From a bacterium (GTDB taxonomy: Bacteria > Lindowbacteria > 2-12-FULL-62-27): DNA of 13,111 nucleotides. Positions 6,193 to 13,111 of the stretch are shown here, piece by piece (within the stretch, counting starts at the first letter, position 1; each line of letters begins with the position of its first letter). The position numbers were made by a program, and so were the translations under genes. The notes beneath the pieces were generated by a model. The model saw nothing but the letters and a program-made list of their open reading frames with translations, had not been told where the DNA came from and did not search any database. The stretch lies in the NCBI GenBank assembly GCA_016202645.1, contig JACQOF010000040.1:1-13111 (forward strand), given 5' to 3'.

Positions 6193-8265
6193 TTACACGA
6201 ATCTCAGCGCCACCAGGATCATGTCAATCACCTTGATCCCGACGAAAGGGATGATGATGCCACCGACCCCATAGATCCACAGGTGACGGCGGAGCACCAG
6301 CGCCGCCCCCAGGGCCCGGTAGCGCACGCCGCGCAGGGCGAGCGGAACGAGCGCGATGATGATCAAGGCGTTGAAAATGACCGCCGACAGAATGGCGCTT
6401 TGCGGCGTGGCCAGGTGCATGATGTTCAGCGCGTTGAGGGCCGGATAGGTGGAGGCAAAAGCCGCCGGGATGATCGCGAAGTACTTGGCGACGTCGTTGG
6501 AGACGCTGAACGTCGTGAGCGCCCCGCGCGTCATCAAGAGCTGCTTGCCGACCTCGACCACCTGCATCAGCTTGGTGGGATTCGAATCCAGGTCCACCAT
6601 GTTCCCGGCTTCCTTGGCGGCCTGGGTGCCGGTGTTCATCGCCACCGCGACGTCCGCCTGGGCCAGGGCCGGGGCGTCGTTCGTGCCGTCCCCGGTCATC
6701 GCCACCAGGCGGCCTTCCGCCTGAATCCCGCGGATGAGCTTGAGCTTGTCCTCGGGCGTCGCCTGGGCCAGGAAATCGTCCACGCCCGCCTCGGCGGCGA
6801 TGGCCGCCGCGGTCAACGGGTTGTCGCCGGTGATCATGACGGTCTTGATGCCCATGCGGCGCAACTCGGCAAACCGTTCCTTGATCCCCCCCTTGACGAT
6901 GTCCTTGAGCTGGATCACGCCCAGGGTCTTCGCACCCTCCGCCACCACCAGCGGCGTGCCACCCTCCTTGGCAATCCGATCAACGACGGTCCGGGCATCC
7001 CGCGGGAATTCACCTCCCAGGCCCTTGACATACGTCTCGATGGCATCCGCCGCCCCCTTGCGAATCTGGCGGCCGTCCAGGTTGACGCCGCTCATGCGCG
7101 TCTGGGCGGAGAACGGGACGAAGGTGGCACCCAGCTTCTCGAGGTCGCGTTCTCGGATTTTGTACTTCTCCTTGGCCAGCACGACGATGGAGCGGCCCTC
7201 CGGGGTCTCATCCGAAAGGGAGGCGAGCTGGGCGGCGTCGGCCAGCGCGGATTCCGCCACGCCGTCGATCGGTATGAAGGCCGCCGCCTGGCGGTTCCCG
7301 AGGGTGATGGTGCCGGTCTTGTCCAGCAGAAGCACGTCCACGTCACCGGCGGCCTCCACGGCGCGTCCGGACATGGCGATCACGTTGGCCTGGATCATCC
7401 GGTCCATGCCCGCGATTCCGATCGCGGAGAGCAGGCCCCCGATGGTGGTCGGGATCAGGCACACCAGCAGGGCGACCAGCACGGTGACCGTGATGGGGGT
7501 TCCCTGACCCGCGGCCTTGACACTGTAGAATGAGTAGGGCAACAGCGTGGCGCAGGCCAGGAGAAATACGATCGTCAGGCCGGCCAGGAGGACGTCGAGG
7601 GCGATCTCGTTGGGGGTCTTCTGGCGCTTGGCGCCCTCGACGAGGGCGATCATGCGATCGAGGAACGCCTCGCCGGGGTTCGCCGTCACCCGGACGATCA
7701 GCCAGTCGGAGAGGACCTGGGTGCCCCCGGTGACCGAGCTGCGGTCGCCGCCGCTCTCGCGGATCACAGGCGCGCTTTCGCCGGTGATGGCGGCCTCGTT
7801 CACGGAGGCGATGCCCTCGATGACCTCGCCGTCGGCCGGGATGAAATCCCCGGCCTCGACCAGCACAAGATCGCCCTTGTGTAGCGTCGTACCGGGAACC
7901 ACGGTGAATGCCGCCCCGCGCTCGGGCCGGGGGAGGCGCTTGGCCTGAACGTCCCGGCGGGCCTTCCGCAGGGAGGCCGCCTGGGCTTTGCCGCGGCCCT
8001 CGGCCATCGCCTCGGCGAAGTTGGCGAAGAGCACGGTGAACCAGAGCCACACCGACACGGCCAGGATGAATCCCGCCGGCGCCTCGCCCTTACCGATGAG
8101 CGCTTGGAAGAACAGGAGGGTCGTGAGGATGGACCCCACGTACACCACGAACATGACCGGGTTGCGGACCTGGCGCTTCGGCGTCAGCTTCCGGAACGAA
8201 TCAATGATCGCCTGCCGCACGATCGCCGGATCGAACAGTGGGCGTGCTTTCGCTTGACTACTCAT
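6193..8265 (-). CDS. kdpB: potassium-transporting P-type ATPase, catalytic subunit KdpB
   Basis: KdpB hydrolyses ATP to drive K+ through KdpA in the inner membrane. The 690-residue protein carries the complete P-type ATPase set. This comprises TGES at 161-164 (its Ser corresponds to the inhibitory phosphoserine site of E. coli KdpB), the phosphorylated Asp315 in DKTGTIT, KGA at 403-405 and TGDN at 479-482. TGDGTNDAP lies at 524-532. The membrane motif [21 protein letters not shown] follows the second pair of helices. Length agrees with E. coli KdpB (about 680). The ATG at 8265 lies 16 bp after the kdpA stop with an AGGA ribosome site. No sign of damage is seen. Confidence 0.97.
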   Translation of the reverse strand: MSSQAKARPLFDPAIVRQAIIDSFRKLTPKRQVRNPVMFVVYVGSILTTLLFFQALIGKGEAPAGFILAVSVWLWFTVLFANFAEAMAEGRGKAQAASLRKARRDVQAKRLPRPERGAAFTVVPGTTLHKGDLVLVEAGDFIPADGEVIEGIASVNEAAITGESAPVIRESGGDRSSVTGGTQVLSDWLIVRVTANPGEAFLDRMIALVEGAKRQKTPNEIALDVLLAGLTIVFLLACATLLPYSFYSVKAAGQGTPITVTVLVALLVCLIPTTIGGLLSAIGIAGMDRMIQANVIAMSGRAVEAAGDVDVLLLDKTGTITLGNRQAAAFIPIDGVAESALADAAQLASLSDETPEGRSIVVLAKEKYKIRERDLEKLGATFVPFSAQTRMSGVNLDGRQIRKGAADAIETYVKGLGGEFPRDARTVVDRIAKEGGTPLVVAEGAKTLGVIQLKDIVKGGIKERFAELRRMGIKTVMITGDNPLTAAAIAAEAGVDDFLAQATPEDKLKLIRGIQAEGRLVAMTGDGTNDAPALAQADVAVAMNTGTQAAKEAGNMVDLDSNPTKLMQVVEVGKQLLMTRGALTTFSVSNDVAKYFAIIPAAFASTYPALNALNIMHLATPQSAILSAVIFNALIIIALVPLALRGVRYRALGAALVLRRHLWIYGVGGIIIPFVGIKVIDMILVALRFV

Positions 8266-8281
8266 TGGAGTTTGTCCTCAC

Positions 8282-10090
8282 TTACTTCATGGCAAGCATC
8301 TGAAGATGCTCGACGATGGGGCCGAGGGCCAGCGCCGGGAAGAACGTGAGCGCCCCGACGAGGATCACCGTGCCGATCAGCAGGACCACGAACAGGGGCG
8401 TGTGCGTGGGGAGCGTCCCCGCGCTCGCCGGGACGATCTTCTTTTGCGCCAGGGACCCGGCAATGGCCAGGGTCGGAATCGCCAGCCAGTACCGGGCGAA
8501 CAGCATCGCGAACCCCAAAGCCGTGTTGTAAAAGGGAGTGTTCGCTCCCAGGCCGGCAAAGGCGCTGCCGTTGTTGTTGCCCGCCGAGGAGAAGGCGTAC
8601 AGCACCTCGCTGAACCCGTGGGCCCCGGGATTGAAGATGGTGGCTTTGCCGCCGACGGCCACGACCGCGATCGCAGTTCCGATCAGCACGACCGCGGGAG
8701 GGATCAGGATGACGAGCGCGGACATCTTCATCTCGTACGCCTCGATCTTCTTGCCGAGATATTCGGGGGTGCGGCCCACCATCAGGCCCGCGATGAACAC
8801 GGCAATGATGGCGAAGACCAGCATGCCGTAGAGCCCCGACCCCACGCCTCCATAGATCACCTCGCCCAACTGCATGAGCCACATGGGCACCAGGCCGCCG
8901 AGGGGTGTGAAGGAGTCGTGCATGGAGTTGACCGAGCCGTTGGAGGCGGAGGTCGTCGCCGTGGCCCACAGGGCCGAGTTGGCGATGCCGAACCGCACCT
9001 CCTTGCCTTCCATGTTGCCGCCGGAGTGCAGCCCGGACGCTTGCTGGTCGATGCCCAGCTTGGCCAGGATTGGATTCCCGGCCTGCTCAGAGACGGCAGC
9101 AACGCCGAGGAGGGCCACGAAGACGATGGTCATCGCCGCCAGCACGGCCCATCCTTGGCGGGTGTCCTTGACCATCACACCAAAGGTGTAGCAGAGGGCC
9201 GCGGAGATCACGAGGATGGCGAGCAGCTCCAGGAAGTTTGACAGCGGCGTCGCGTTCTCGAAGGGATGAGCCGAGTTCACGTTGAAGAAGCCGCCGCCGT
9301 TGGTCCCCAGCTGCTTGATGGCGATCTGGGAGGCGGCGGGCCCCACCGCCAGAACTTGCTCGGTGAGCGCGGACTTCTTGGTCTGCGGCCGGCCCTTTTC
9401 ATCGAGCACGGGTTTCCCGTCCGGAGTCGTGACGGGCTCGTCGTAGCTGGTCTGCTGGACGACGTTGACTTTCGCATAGGCGCCGAAGATCTGCACCACG
9501 CCCTGGGAGACCAGCACGACGGCCAGGATGAGCGCCAGGGGCCCCAGGATGTAGAGGGTCGTGCGGGTGAGATCCACCCAGAAGTTGCCGATGGTCTGGG
9601 CCGATCGGCGCGCCAACCCGCGGATAAACGCCACGAGCGTGGCCATACCGGCGGCGGCCGAGACGAAGTTCTGCACCGTGAGGGCCAGCATCTGGGTCAG
9701 GTAGCTCATCGTGGTCTCGCCGCCGTACCCCTGCCAGTTGGTGTTGGTCGCGAAACTCGCGGCGGTGTTGAAGGATGAATCCGGAGAGACGGCGCCCAGC
9801 CCCTGCGGATTCAGCGGCAGCACGTGCTGCAGTCTCTGGAGGCCGTAAACGACCAGCAGTCCGGCGAAATTGAAGAGCAGCATGGCGATGGCGTACGTCT
9901 TCCAGCTCATTTCCTGGTCGGGGCGGACGCCGGAGAGCCGATAGATGAGGCGCTCCAGCGGCCCGAGGACCCGGTCCAGGCCGAACGGCCGGCCTTCGTA
10001 CACGCGGGCCATGTAGGCGCCCAGCGGCTTGGCCAGGGCGAGGAGAACCACCACATACAGGACGAGTTGCAGGATACCGTTCGCGGTCAT
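8282..10090 (-). CDS. kdpA: potassium-transporting ATPase, K+-selecting subunit KdpA
   Basis: KdpA is the channel-like subunit that binds and translocates K+. The 602-residue protein has the four selectivity-loop regions of the superfamily: [13 protein letters not shown] (about 115-127), [19 protein letters not shown] (261-279), [20 protein letters not shown] (380-399) and [14 protein letters not shown] (501-514), among about ten membrane helices. It is roughly 45 residues longer than E. coli KdpA. Part of this is an insert rich in charged residues at about 218-240 ([19 protein letters not shown]) in the loop before the second filter. The start is ATG 10090, overlapping the kdpF stop as ATGA and preceded by GGAGG. 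A longer open frame to 10279 only re-reads kdpF and the upstream ORF out of frame and is rejected. Confidence 0.96.
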   Translation of the reverse strand: MTANGILQLVLYVVVLLALAKPLGAYMARVYEGRPFGLDRVLGPLERLIYRLSGVRPDQEMSWKTYAIAMLLFNFAGLLVVYGLQRLQHVLPLNPQGLGAVSPDSSFNTAASFATNTNWQGYGGETTMSYLTQMLALTVQNFVSAAAGMATLVAFIRGLARRSAQTIGNFWVDLTRTTLYILGPLALILAVVLVSQGVVQIFGAYAKVNVVQQTSYDEPVTTPDGKPVLDEKGRPQTKKSALTEQVLAVGPAASQIAIKQLGTNGGGFFNVNSAHPFENATPLSNFLELLAILVISAALCYTFGVMVKDTRQGWAVLAAMTIVFVALLGVAAVSEQAGNPILAKLGIDQQASGLHSGGNMEGKEVRFGIANSALWATATTSASNGSVNSMHDSFTPLGGLVPMWLMQLGEVIYGGVGSGLYGMLVFAIIAVFIAGLMVGRTPEYLGKKIEAYEMKMSALVILIPPAVVLIGTAIAVVAVGGKATIFNPGAHGFSEVLYAFSSAGNNNGSAFAGLGANTPFYNTALGFAMLFARYWLAIPTLAIAGSLAQKKIVPASAGTLPTHTPLFVVLLIGTVILVGALTFFPALALGPIVEHLQMLAMK

Positions 10091-10179
10091 GAAAGAACCT
10101 CCGGCTTGAGGAGCGCGATCACCAGATAGATCAGCAGCCCGATCGCGACAATTCCGCCGAGGATGTACAATCCCGTCAT
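10087..10179 (-). CDS. kdpF: small membrane subunit KdpF
   Basis: This 30-residue ORF starts at ATG 10179 and reads [14 protein letters not shown] followed by [16 protein letters not shown]. It is a single hydrophobic helix with the LxxYLVxALLxPE pattern of KdpF (29 residues in E. coli). KdpF sits in the KdpABC complex in the inner membrane and stabilises it, probably by lipid-like packing against KdpA. It has a GGAGGCGG ribosome site shared with the tail of the preceding ORF, and its TGA overlaps the kdpA ATG by four bases, indicating coupled translation. It is easily missed because of its size. Confidence 0.92.
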   Translation of the reverse strand: MTGLYILGGIVAIGLLIYLVIALLKPEVLS

Positions 10180-10188
10180 TGCCGCCTC

Positions 10189-10269
10189 CTACACGCGCTC
10201 GCAGAGCTTGACGAACGCCCAGGACAGAGCAAAAAAGACCAGGACCAACCCCAGATACATCACGTCCAT
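10189..10269 (-). CDS. 26-residue single-span membrane protein leading the kdp operon
   Basis: An ATG at 10269-10267, preceded by a strong GGAGGTG ribosome site, opens a 26-codon frame ending in TAG at 10191-10189, ten bases before kdpF. It encodes [19 protein letters not shown] followed by VKLCERV: a hydrophobic helix with a short acidic N-terminus and a charged C-terminus containing a Cys. Similar tiny ORFs with a WxxVxLCxRx end occur ahead of kdpF in other bacteria, as I recall, usually annotated as hypothetical. Position and ribosome site support translation as the first gene of the operon. A role as an extra Kdp subunit or regulator of complex assembly is inference. Confidence 0.75.
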   Translation of the reverse strand: MDVMYLGLVLVFFALSWAFVKLCERV

Positions 10270-10339
10270 CGTCGAACACCTCCGTGCGGTTTGCGCACTC
10301 TCAACGGGCAATTCCTCCTTCCCGCCCCTTCCCGCAATC

Positions 10340-10416
10340 AACGTAAGCTGCGATCGAATCGGGGTCAAATCAGGAAGGCGTCAAAATCGGGGAGATGGGC
10401 ATCAAGAACCCGTCAA
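10340..10416 (-). promoter_or_regulatory. candidate kdp control region with 16-bp direct repeats
   Basis: In the 167-bp gap before the operon, the minus strand has TTGACGGGTTCTTGAT (10416-10401) and TTGACGCCTTCCTGAT (10384-10369). They match at 13 of 16 positions and are 32 bp apart, about three helical turns, so a dimeric regulator could bind both on one face. Just downstream a possible sigma-70 promoter has TTGACC (10368-10363), a 17-bp spacer and a weak TACGTT (10345-10340). Binding by KdpE would be the obvious idea, but the sequence does not prove it. Confidence 0.35.
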
Positions 10417-10436
10417 GATAGGGTCGGAGGGAGTGG

Positions 10437-11261
10437 TCAGGGGCGGCCCTCTATGCGGCGGAGGATACGGGTCAGGATGGCGTCTATGAGGCGCGGGGAC
10501 AGGGCGTTCAGGATGATGCTCAGGCGCAGCCAGGCAAACGGGAGAACTTCAGCACGGGGACGCCGGGCGCAGCGCACGATCGCTTCGGCGACCCGGGTGG
10601 CTGGTTGAATGGGTCCCAGGCCGGTATAAGGTCTCTCCATTTTGTTCACGAGGACAGCAAAAAATTCGGTTTGCGTGCGCACCGGGAAAACCGTGCTCAC
10701 CTGGATTCCGCTGCCCGCCAGCTCGACGCGCAGGGACTCCGATAATCCGACGAGAGCGTACTTGCTGGCGCTGTAAGCTCCGGCGAATGGTATAGCTCGC
10801 CGTCCTACGGAAGAAGCCACGTTGATGATGTGACCGTACCCGGCGCGTCGCATGAGGGGGATCACTTCCCGCATGGCGTGAAACGCTGCAAAGGCGTTGA
10901 CGGCGAAGATATGCTCCATCTCCTGCGGGGTGGTCTTCTCCAGGGGGGCGGCCAGGCCGAAGCCGGCGTTGTTGATCAGGATCTCCAGTCTTCCGAAGTG
11001 CTGGTGGACTTTGTGGATCATGTTCCGCACCTGAACCGGGTCCGCAATGTCCGCCGGCACGCATAGAGTCTCACAGCCCAGATGATCAAGTTCGGAGGCA
11101 AGCTCCTCCAGGAGGTGTCGGCGGCGGGCCGCCAGAGCAAGGCGGGCTCCGTGGCGGGCAAAAGCCACGGCCGTCTCCCGGCCGATGCCGCTGGAAGCAC
11201 CGGTGATCAGGACAACCTTCCCTTGCAGGGAGCGGGGGGAGCGCCGGAACCAAAGGCTCAT
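10437..11261 (-). CDS. short-chain dehydrogenase/reductase (classical SDR)
   Basis: This 274-residue protein is an NAD(P)-dependent oxidoreductase of the classical SDR family. Visible motifs are the cofactor loop TGASSGIG (20-27), AAR at 44-46, NNAG (97-100), and the catalytic tetrad Asn122, Ser150/151, Tyr163 and Lys167 (YSASK). The C-terminal 60 residues are hydrophobic and basic (WLRLSIILNALSPRLIDAIL), suggesting membrane association. The substrate cannot be predicted. The ATG at 11261 overlaps the TGA of the Smr gene as ATGA and has no good ribosome site of its own, so it should be translated by coupling. An upstream extension to 11387 lies inside the Smr gene and is rejected. Confidence 0.93.
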   Translation of the reverse strand: MSLWFRRSPRSLQGKVVLITGASSGIGRETAVAFARHGARLALAARRRHLLEELASELDHLGCETLCVPADIADPVQVRNMIHKVHQHFGRLEILINNAGFGLAAPLEKTTPQEMEHIFAVNAFAAFHAMREVIPLMRRAGYGHIINVASSVGRRAIPFAGAYSASKYALVGLSESLRVELAGSGIQVSTVFPVRTQTEFFAVLVNKMERPYTGLGPIQPATRVAEAIVRCARRPRAEVLPFAWLRLSIILNALSPRLIDAILTRILRRIEGRP

Positions 11262-11971
11262 CGGGGCTTGAAGTGGTGGAAGCGGGATTTTCGCAGCAAC
11301 ACGTAGACTGCTCCACTCCCGCCGTCGCAGGGCCTGGCCGTGGCGAAGGCGAGTACGTGGCGGGCCAAACGGCCACGGCTGAGCCACAGTTTGACCTGCT
11401 CTTTGAGGACCGGCCTGCCGTCGGGAGAATTGAGCCCGCGGCCGTGGACGAGGAGAAGACAGCGGTCTCCGCAGCGGACCGCCTCGTCGAACAGGGTCAG
11501 CACGGCTTTGTGAGCCTCTTCGACTGTGAGCCCGTGCAGATCCAGGTGCCTTTGCACCGAGTAGTCCCCGCCGTGAAGCCGTTGGGCCAGGCGCGGGTCA
11601 ACGCCGGGGGCGATCCCTTCCATGTACTCCGGTGTGTCCTTGAGCCGGAACTCCCCTTTGCCCGCCACCAGATCCGATAGTGTCGCAAGGACCTCGGATT
11701 CCTCGGAATTGGCGCGGGGGGAGGGCAGGAGTGGGGGAGGGCTTTTCTCGACGCGCTCCGGTCCTCGGGAAGTGATGGGTTTCACGTCGGCCATGGCCCT
11801 CTGGAAGAAAAGGGAGTCCTCTTCTTCGGGCTCTGGAGGCTTCCTGGAGGAGGGTGGCTGGGGAGATGGACGCGTCCGGCTTTCCCGGGACTGCTTTTTG
11901 CGGAGCTTGCCGAGAGCCTCAAAGGGGGAGGAAAAAGGATCCTGCTCCGGCCTCTGCCTTTTGGAACTCAT
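11258..11971 (-). CDS. Smr-domain protein (YdaL-like, possible nuclease)
   Basis: The product has 237 residues from ATG 11971, chosen over a GTG at 11995 because a GGAAGGGGGG ribosome site precedes it. The N-terminal 90 residues are low-complexity, rich in Pro, Ser, Arg and Glu, and probably disordered; they include the LFFQRAMADVKPI stretch typical of this group. After an FRLKDTPEYMEGIAPGVDP linker, the C-terminal Smr domain (about 140-230) has LDLHG (143-147), LLVHGRGLNS (173-182) and GGSGAVYVLL. Smr domains of MutS2 and YdaL type nick or cleave DNA or RNA, so a nucleic-acid role is likely but the substrate is unknown. It is the first gene of a two-gene unit with the SDR. Confidence 0.9.
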   Translation of the reverse strand: MSSKRQRPEQDPFSSPFEALGKLRKKQSRESRTRPSPQPPSSRKPPEPEEEDSLFFQRAMADVKPITSRGPERVEKSPPPLLPSPRANSEESEVLATLSDLVAGKGEFRLKDTPEYMEGIAPGVDPRLAQRLHGGDYSVQRHLDLHGLTVEEAHKAVLTLFDEAVRCGDRCLLLVHGRGLNSPDGRPVLKEQVKLWLSRGRLARHVLAFATARPCDGGSGAVYVLLRKSRFHHFKPR

Positions 11972-12005
11972 CGCTGCCCCCCTTCCTTCCCGCACTGGAG
12001 CTGAG

Positions 12006-12035
12006 ATGATAGCAAATCACCTCCTTTCCTGGCAA
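12006..12035 (-). promoter_or_regulatory. sigma-70-type promoter for the Smr-SDR unit
   Basis: The minus strand shows TTGCCA (12035-12030), an 18-bp spacer and TATCAT (12011-12006). Each box matches the consensus 5 of 6. Transcription would begin near 11999, about 28 bases ahead of the Smr ATG. The upstream terminator after pal supports a new transcription unit here. No such strong promoter is seen before kdp. Confidence 0.55.
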
Positions 12036-12133
12036 ATAGGTTCGGCCCGGGCGCGAGGATCTAGGAAGTCGCTCGTTTTCGCGGAAAGTCTTGAGGAGAA
12101 ATGGTGGAAGGCCGGAACAGAGTGAGCCGGAGG

Positions 12134-12174
12134 CCAAAAAAGAAGAGGGGAGGGAAAGTGTTTTCCCTCCCCTC
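12134..12174 (-). terminator. intrinsic terminator after pal
   Basis: On the minus strand, GAGGGGAGGGAAA (12174-12162) pairs perfectly over 13 bp with TTTCCCTCCCCTC (12157-12145) across a four-base loop, followed by TCTTTTTT. It begins nine bases after the pal stop, and it ends the tol-pal transcript before the Smr promoter. Confidence 0.92.
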
Positions 12175-12182
12175 TGGAGCGT

Positions 12183-12740
12183 TTAGTTGGCTTGTTCTGA
12201 AAATTCAGCGCGCCGGTTTTTGGACCAGATCGCCTCAGTGTGCCCCTCGACCAGGGGGCGCTCTTCACCATAGCTGATCGTATAGATGCGGGAGGGATCC
12301 ACGCCCAGAGACATGACGAAGTCCCGGGTGGCCAGAGCCCGCTGCTCGCCCAGGGAGAGATTATACTCCATCGTTCCGCGCTCGTCCGCGTGCCCTTCGA
12401 TGCGGATCACGAGCTTAGGATTTTGTTTGAGCCAATCCGCATTTTTCCTGAGGACTTCTTTGGACTCTTCCGTCAGTTGGGCTTTGTCGTATTCAAAGTA
12501 GATCCTCTGCAAGGATCCGCTTTCCACAAAAACGAGGCCGCGGCCGCCTCCCATTGTGCGGCTGCCGTCGGATTCGAAACTCCTGCCGCTGCCGTCGGAT
12601 TCGAGACTCCTGCCGCTGCCCCACGAGTCCTGATCCCCCATAGTGCCGCCGCGCTTTGCCTGAATCGAGGTGCTGCTGCAGCCCGCAGCCAGGACCAGGA
12701 CTCCCACGATTGCCATCAACCAAAACATTCTTCTCTTCAT
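12183..12740 (-). CDS. pal: peptidoglycan-associated lipoprotein Pal
   Basis: Pal anchors the outer membrane to peptidoglycan and works with TolB in the Tol-Pal system during cell constriction. The 185-residue precursor has a lipoprotein signal ending in the lipobox LAAG-Cys21. A Gly/Ser-rich linker follows (about 30-68) and contains a duplicated GSGR-SxESD unit. The C-terminal OmpA-like domain (about 75-182) has IYFEYDKAQLT, the peptidoglycan-binding block IRIEGHADERGTMEYNLSLGEQRA, VMSLGV, YGEERP and NRRAEF. The ATG at 12740 has a strong GGAGGAGG ribosome site. It follows tolB by 41 bp. The usual next gene cpoB/ybgF is absent, and a terminator comes instead. Confidence 0.95.
   Translation of the reverse strand: MKRRMFWLMAIVGVLVLAAGCSSTSIQAKRGGTMGDQDSWGSGRSLESDGSGRSFESDGSRTMGGGRGLVFVESGSLQRIYFEYDKAQLTEESKEVLRKNADWLKQNPKLVIRIEGHADERGTMEYNLSLGEQRALATRDFVMSLGVDPSRIYTISYGEERPLVEGHTEAIWSKNRRAEFSEQAN
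12564..12617 (-). repeat. 27-bp tandem duplication inside pal
   Basis: Two adjacent 27-bp copies (12564-12590 and 12591-12617) differ at one base. They encode two nine-residue units of the type GSGRS(L/F)ESD in the linker between the lipid anchor and the OmpA-like domain. The length is a multiple of three, so the frame is kept. Confidence 0.9.
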
Positions 12741-12781
12741 CTCTACCTCCTCCTATGTTGAGTTTCGGACTTGTTTGTTTC

Positions 12782-13111
12782 TTAACGACTCGCCGCCATT
12801 CCTCCTTTCCGGTCGCTAGGTTTGTCCGGGACGCCCTTTAGGGCATGCTCGCTGGAAACGGCCCGCGGAGACCAGACCGGGCTTGTCGCCCTACGCGTGT
12901 AGGTCAAGCGCCGGATTCCGGAGCCGTCCATGTGCATTACATAGATGTCTGGACCACCCGATCTGGTGGAGCTGAAGACGATGTGGCGTCCATCGGGCGA
13001 CCAGCTCGGGTGCTCGTTGTTCCCTGCTCTGGAGGTAAGTTGGAAAAGCTCCCCGCTTTTCATATCCAGGACAAAGATGTCAAAGAACCCTTGCTTGCGC
13101 ATGGAAAGGGC
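12782..13111 (-). CDS. tolB: Tol-Pal system protein TolB, C-terminal part (partial)
   Basis: The frame is open to the right window edge and gives the last 109 residues. Two beta-propeller blades of the TolB/PD40 type are visible: FFDIFVLDMKSGELFQLT, then EHPSWSPDGRHIVFSSTRSG, then PDIYVMHMDGSGIRRLT, then TSPVWSPR. TolB is the periplasmic partner of Pal. The final 25 residues (after VWSP) are charged and not propeller-like. The stop lies 41 bp before pal, so the two genes form one unit. The N-terminal domain is outside the window. Confidence 0.88.
   Translation of the reverse strand, partial: ALSMRKQGFFDIFVLDMKSGELFQLTSRAGNNEHPSWSPDGRHIVFSSTRSGGPDIYVMHMDGSGIRRLTYTRRATSPVWSPRAVSSEHALKGVPDKPSDRKGGMAASR

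Noticed and set aside
6181-7533. 450-codon plus-strand ORF opposite kdpB
   Set aside because: His/Arg/Asp-rich antisense translation with no motif. The kdpB frame on the other strand is intact.
10091-10279. Longer KdpA of 665 residues starting at 10279
   Set aside because: The extra 63 residues are an out-of-frame reading of kdpF and the 26-residue ORF. The family N-terminus and a GGAGG site point to ATG 10090.
11262-11387. N-terminal extension of the SDR to 316 residues
   Set aside because: The extension lies entirely inside the Smr gene in another frame. The ATG overlapping the Smr stop gives the normal SDR length.
12011-12029. Plus-strand ATCACCTCCTTTC, like the 3-prime end of 16S rRNA
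   Set aside because: Only about 13 bases match and nothing upstream resembles 16S rRNA. On the minus strand it lies in the spacer of the Smr promoter, so it is most likely coincidence.
1-13111. CRISPR arrays, tRNA or rRNA genes
   Set aside because: No regularly spaced repeats, no cloverleaf with a T-loop GTTCRA-type arm and no rRNA signature were seen on either strand.

Overview
The window is a high-GC chromosomal segment from a Gram-negative bacterium: it carries TolB and a Pal lipoprotein of the outer-membrane Tol-Pal system. Every convincing gene except one 5-prime fragment lies on the minus strand, so the genes read from right to left. The lineage cannot be fixed from sequence alone. The YdaL-like Smr protein, the 26-residue ORF ahead of kdpF and the overall style fit a deep-branching Proteobacteria, Methylomirabilota or Rokubacteria type organism, but this is a guess.

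Right part (about 10.4-13.1 kb), housekeeping. The C-terminus of tolB is followed by pal, which ends at a strong intrinsic terminator (13-bp perfect stem plus T-run). A new transcription unit with a near-consensus promoter then encodes an Smr-domain protein and a short-chain dehydrogenase that share an ATGA stop/start overlap.

Middle part (about 2.9-10.3 kb), the Kdp high-affinity potassium uptake operon. The order is a 26-residue membrane ORF, kdpF (30 aa), kdpA, kdpB, kdpC, kdpD, tightly packed with ATGA overlaps or gaps of 1-16 bp. KdpFABC is the K+-importing P-type ATPase complex and KdpD the sensor kinase that would switch the operon on. The partner response regulator KdpE is not downstream of kdpD and not elsewhere in the window. 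A pair of 16-bp direct repeats 32 bp apart lies in front of the operon and is a candidate regulatory site.

Left part (1-2.9 kb), a scarred accessory region. After kdpD comes a 460-bp stretch without a gene that holds repeats resembling the end of an IS21-type element. Next is a DUF2281 antitoxin overlapping a PemK/MazF-type toxin cut off after 40 codons, then a secreted protein with an internal duplication. A 60-bp hairpin follows with all the parts of an integron attC recombination site. Thirteen bases after its GTTAGGC core starts a SIR2-like (NAD-binding, defence-type) gene, interrupted by one in-frame TAG where the family pattern suggests a tryptophan. Past it are a decayed signal-peptide ORF and a set of AAGCCTGACCCC repeats at the left edge. 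The most notable item is this integron-cassette-like arrangement carrying a SIR2-family gene, with no integrase in the window.
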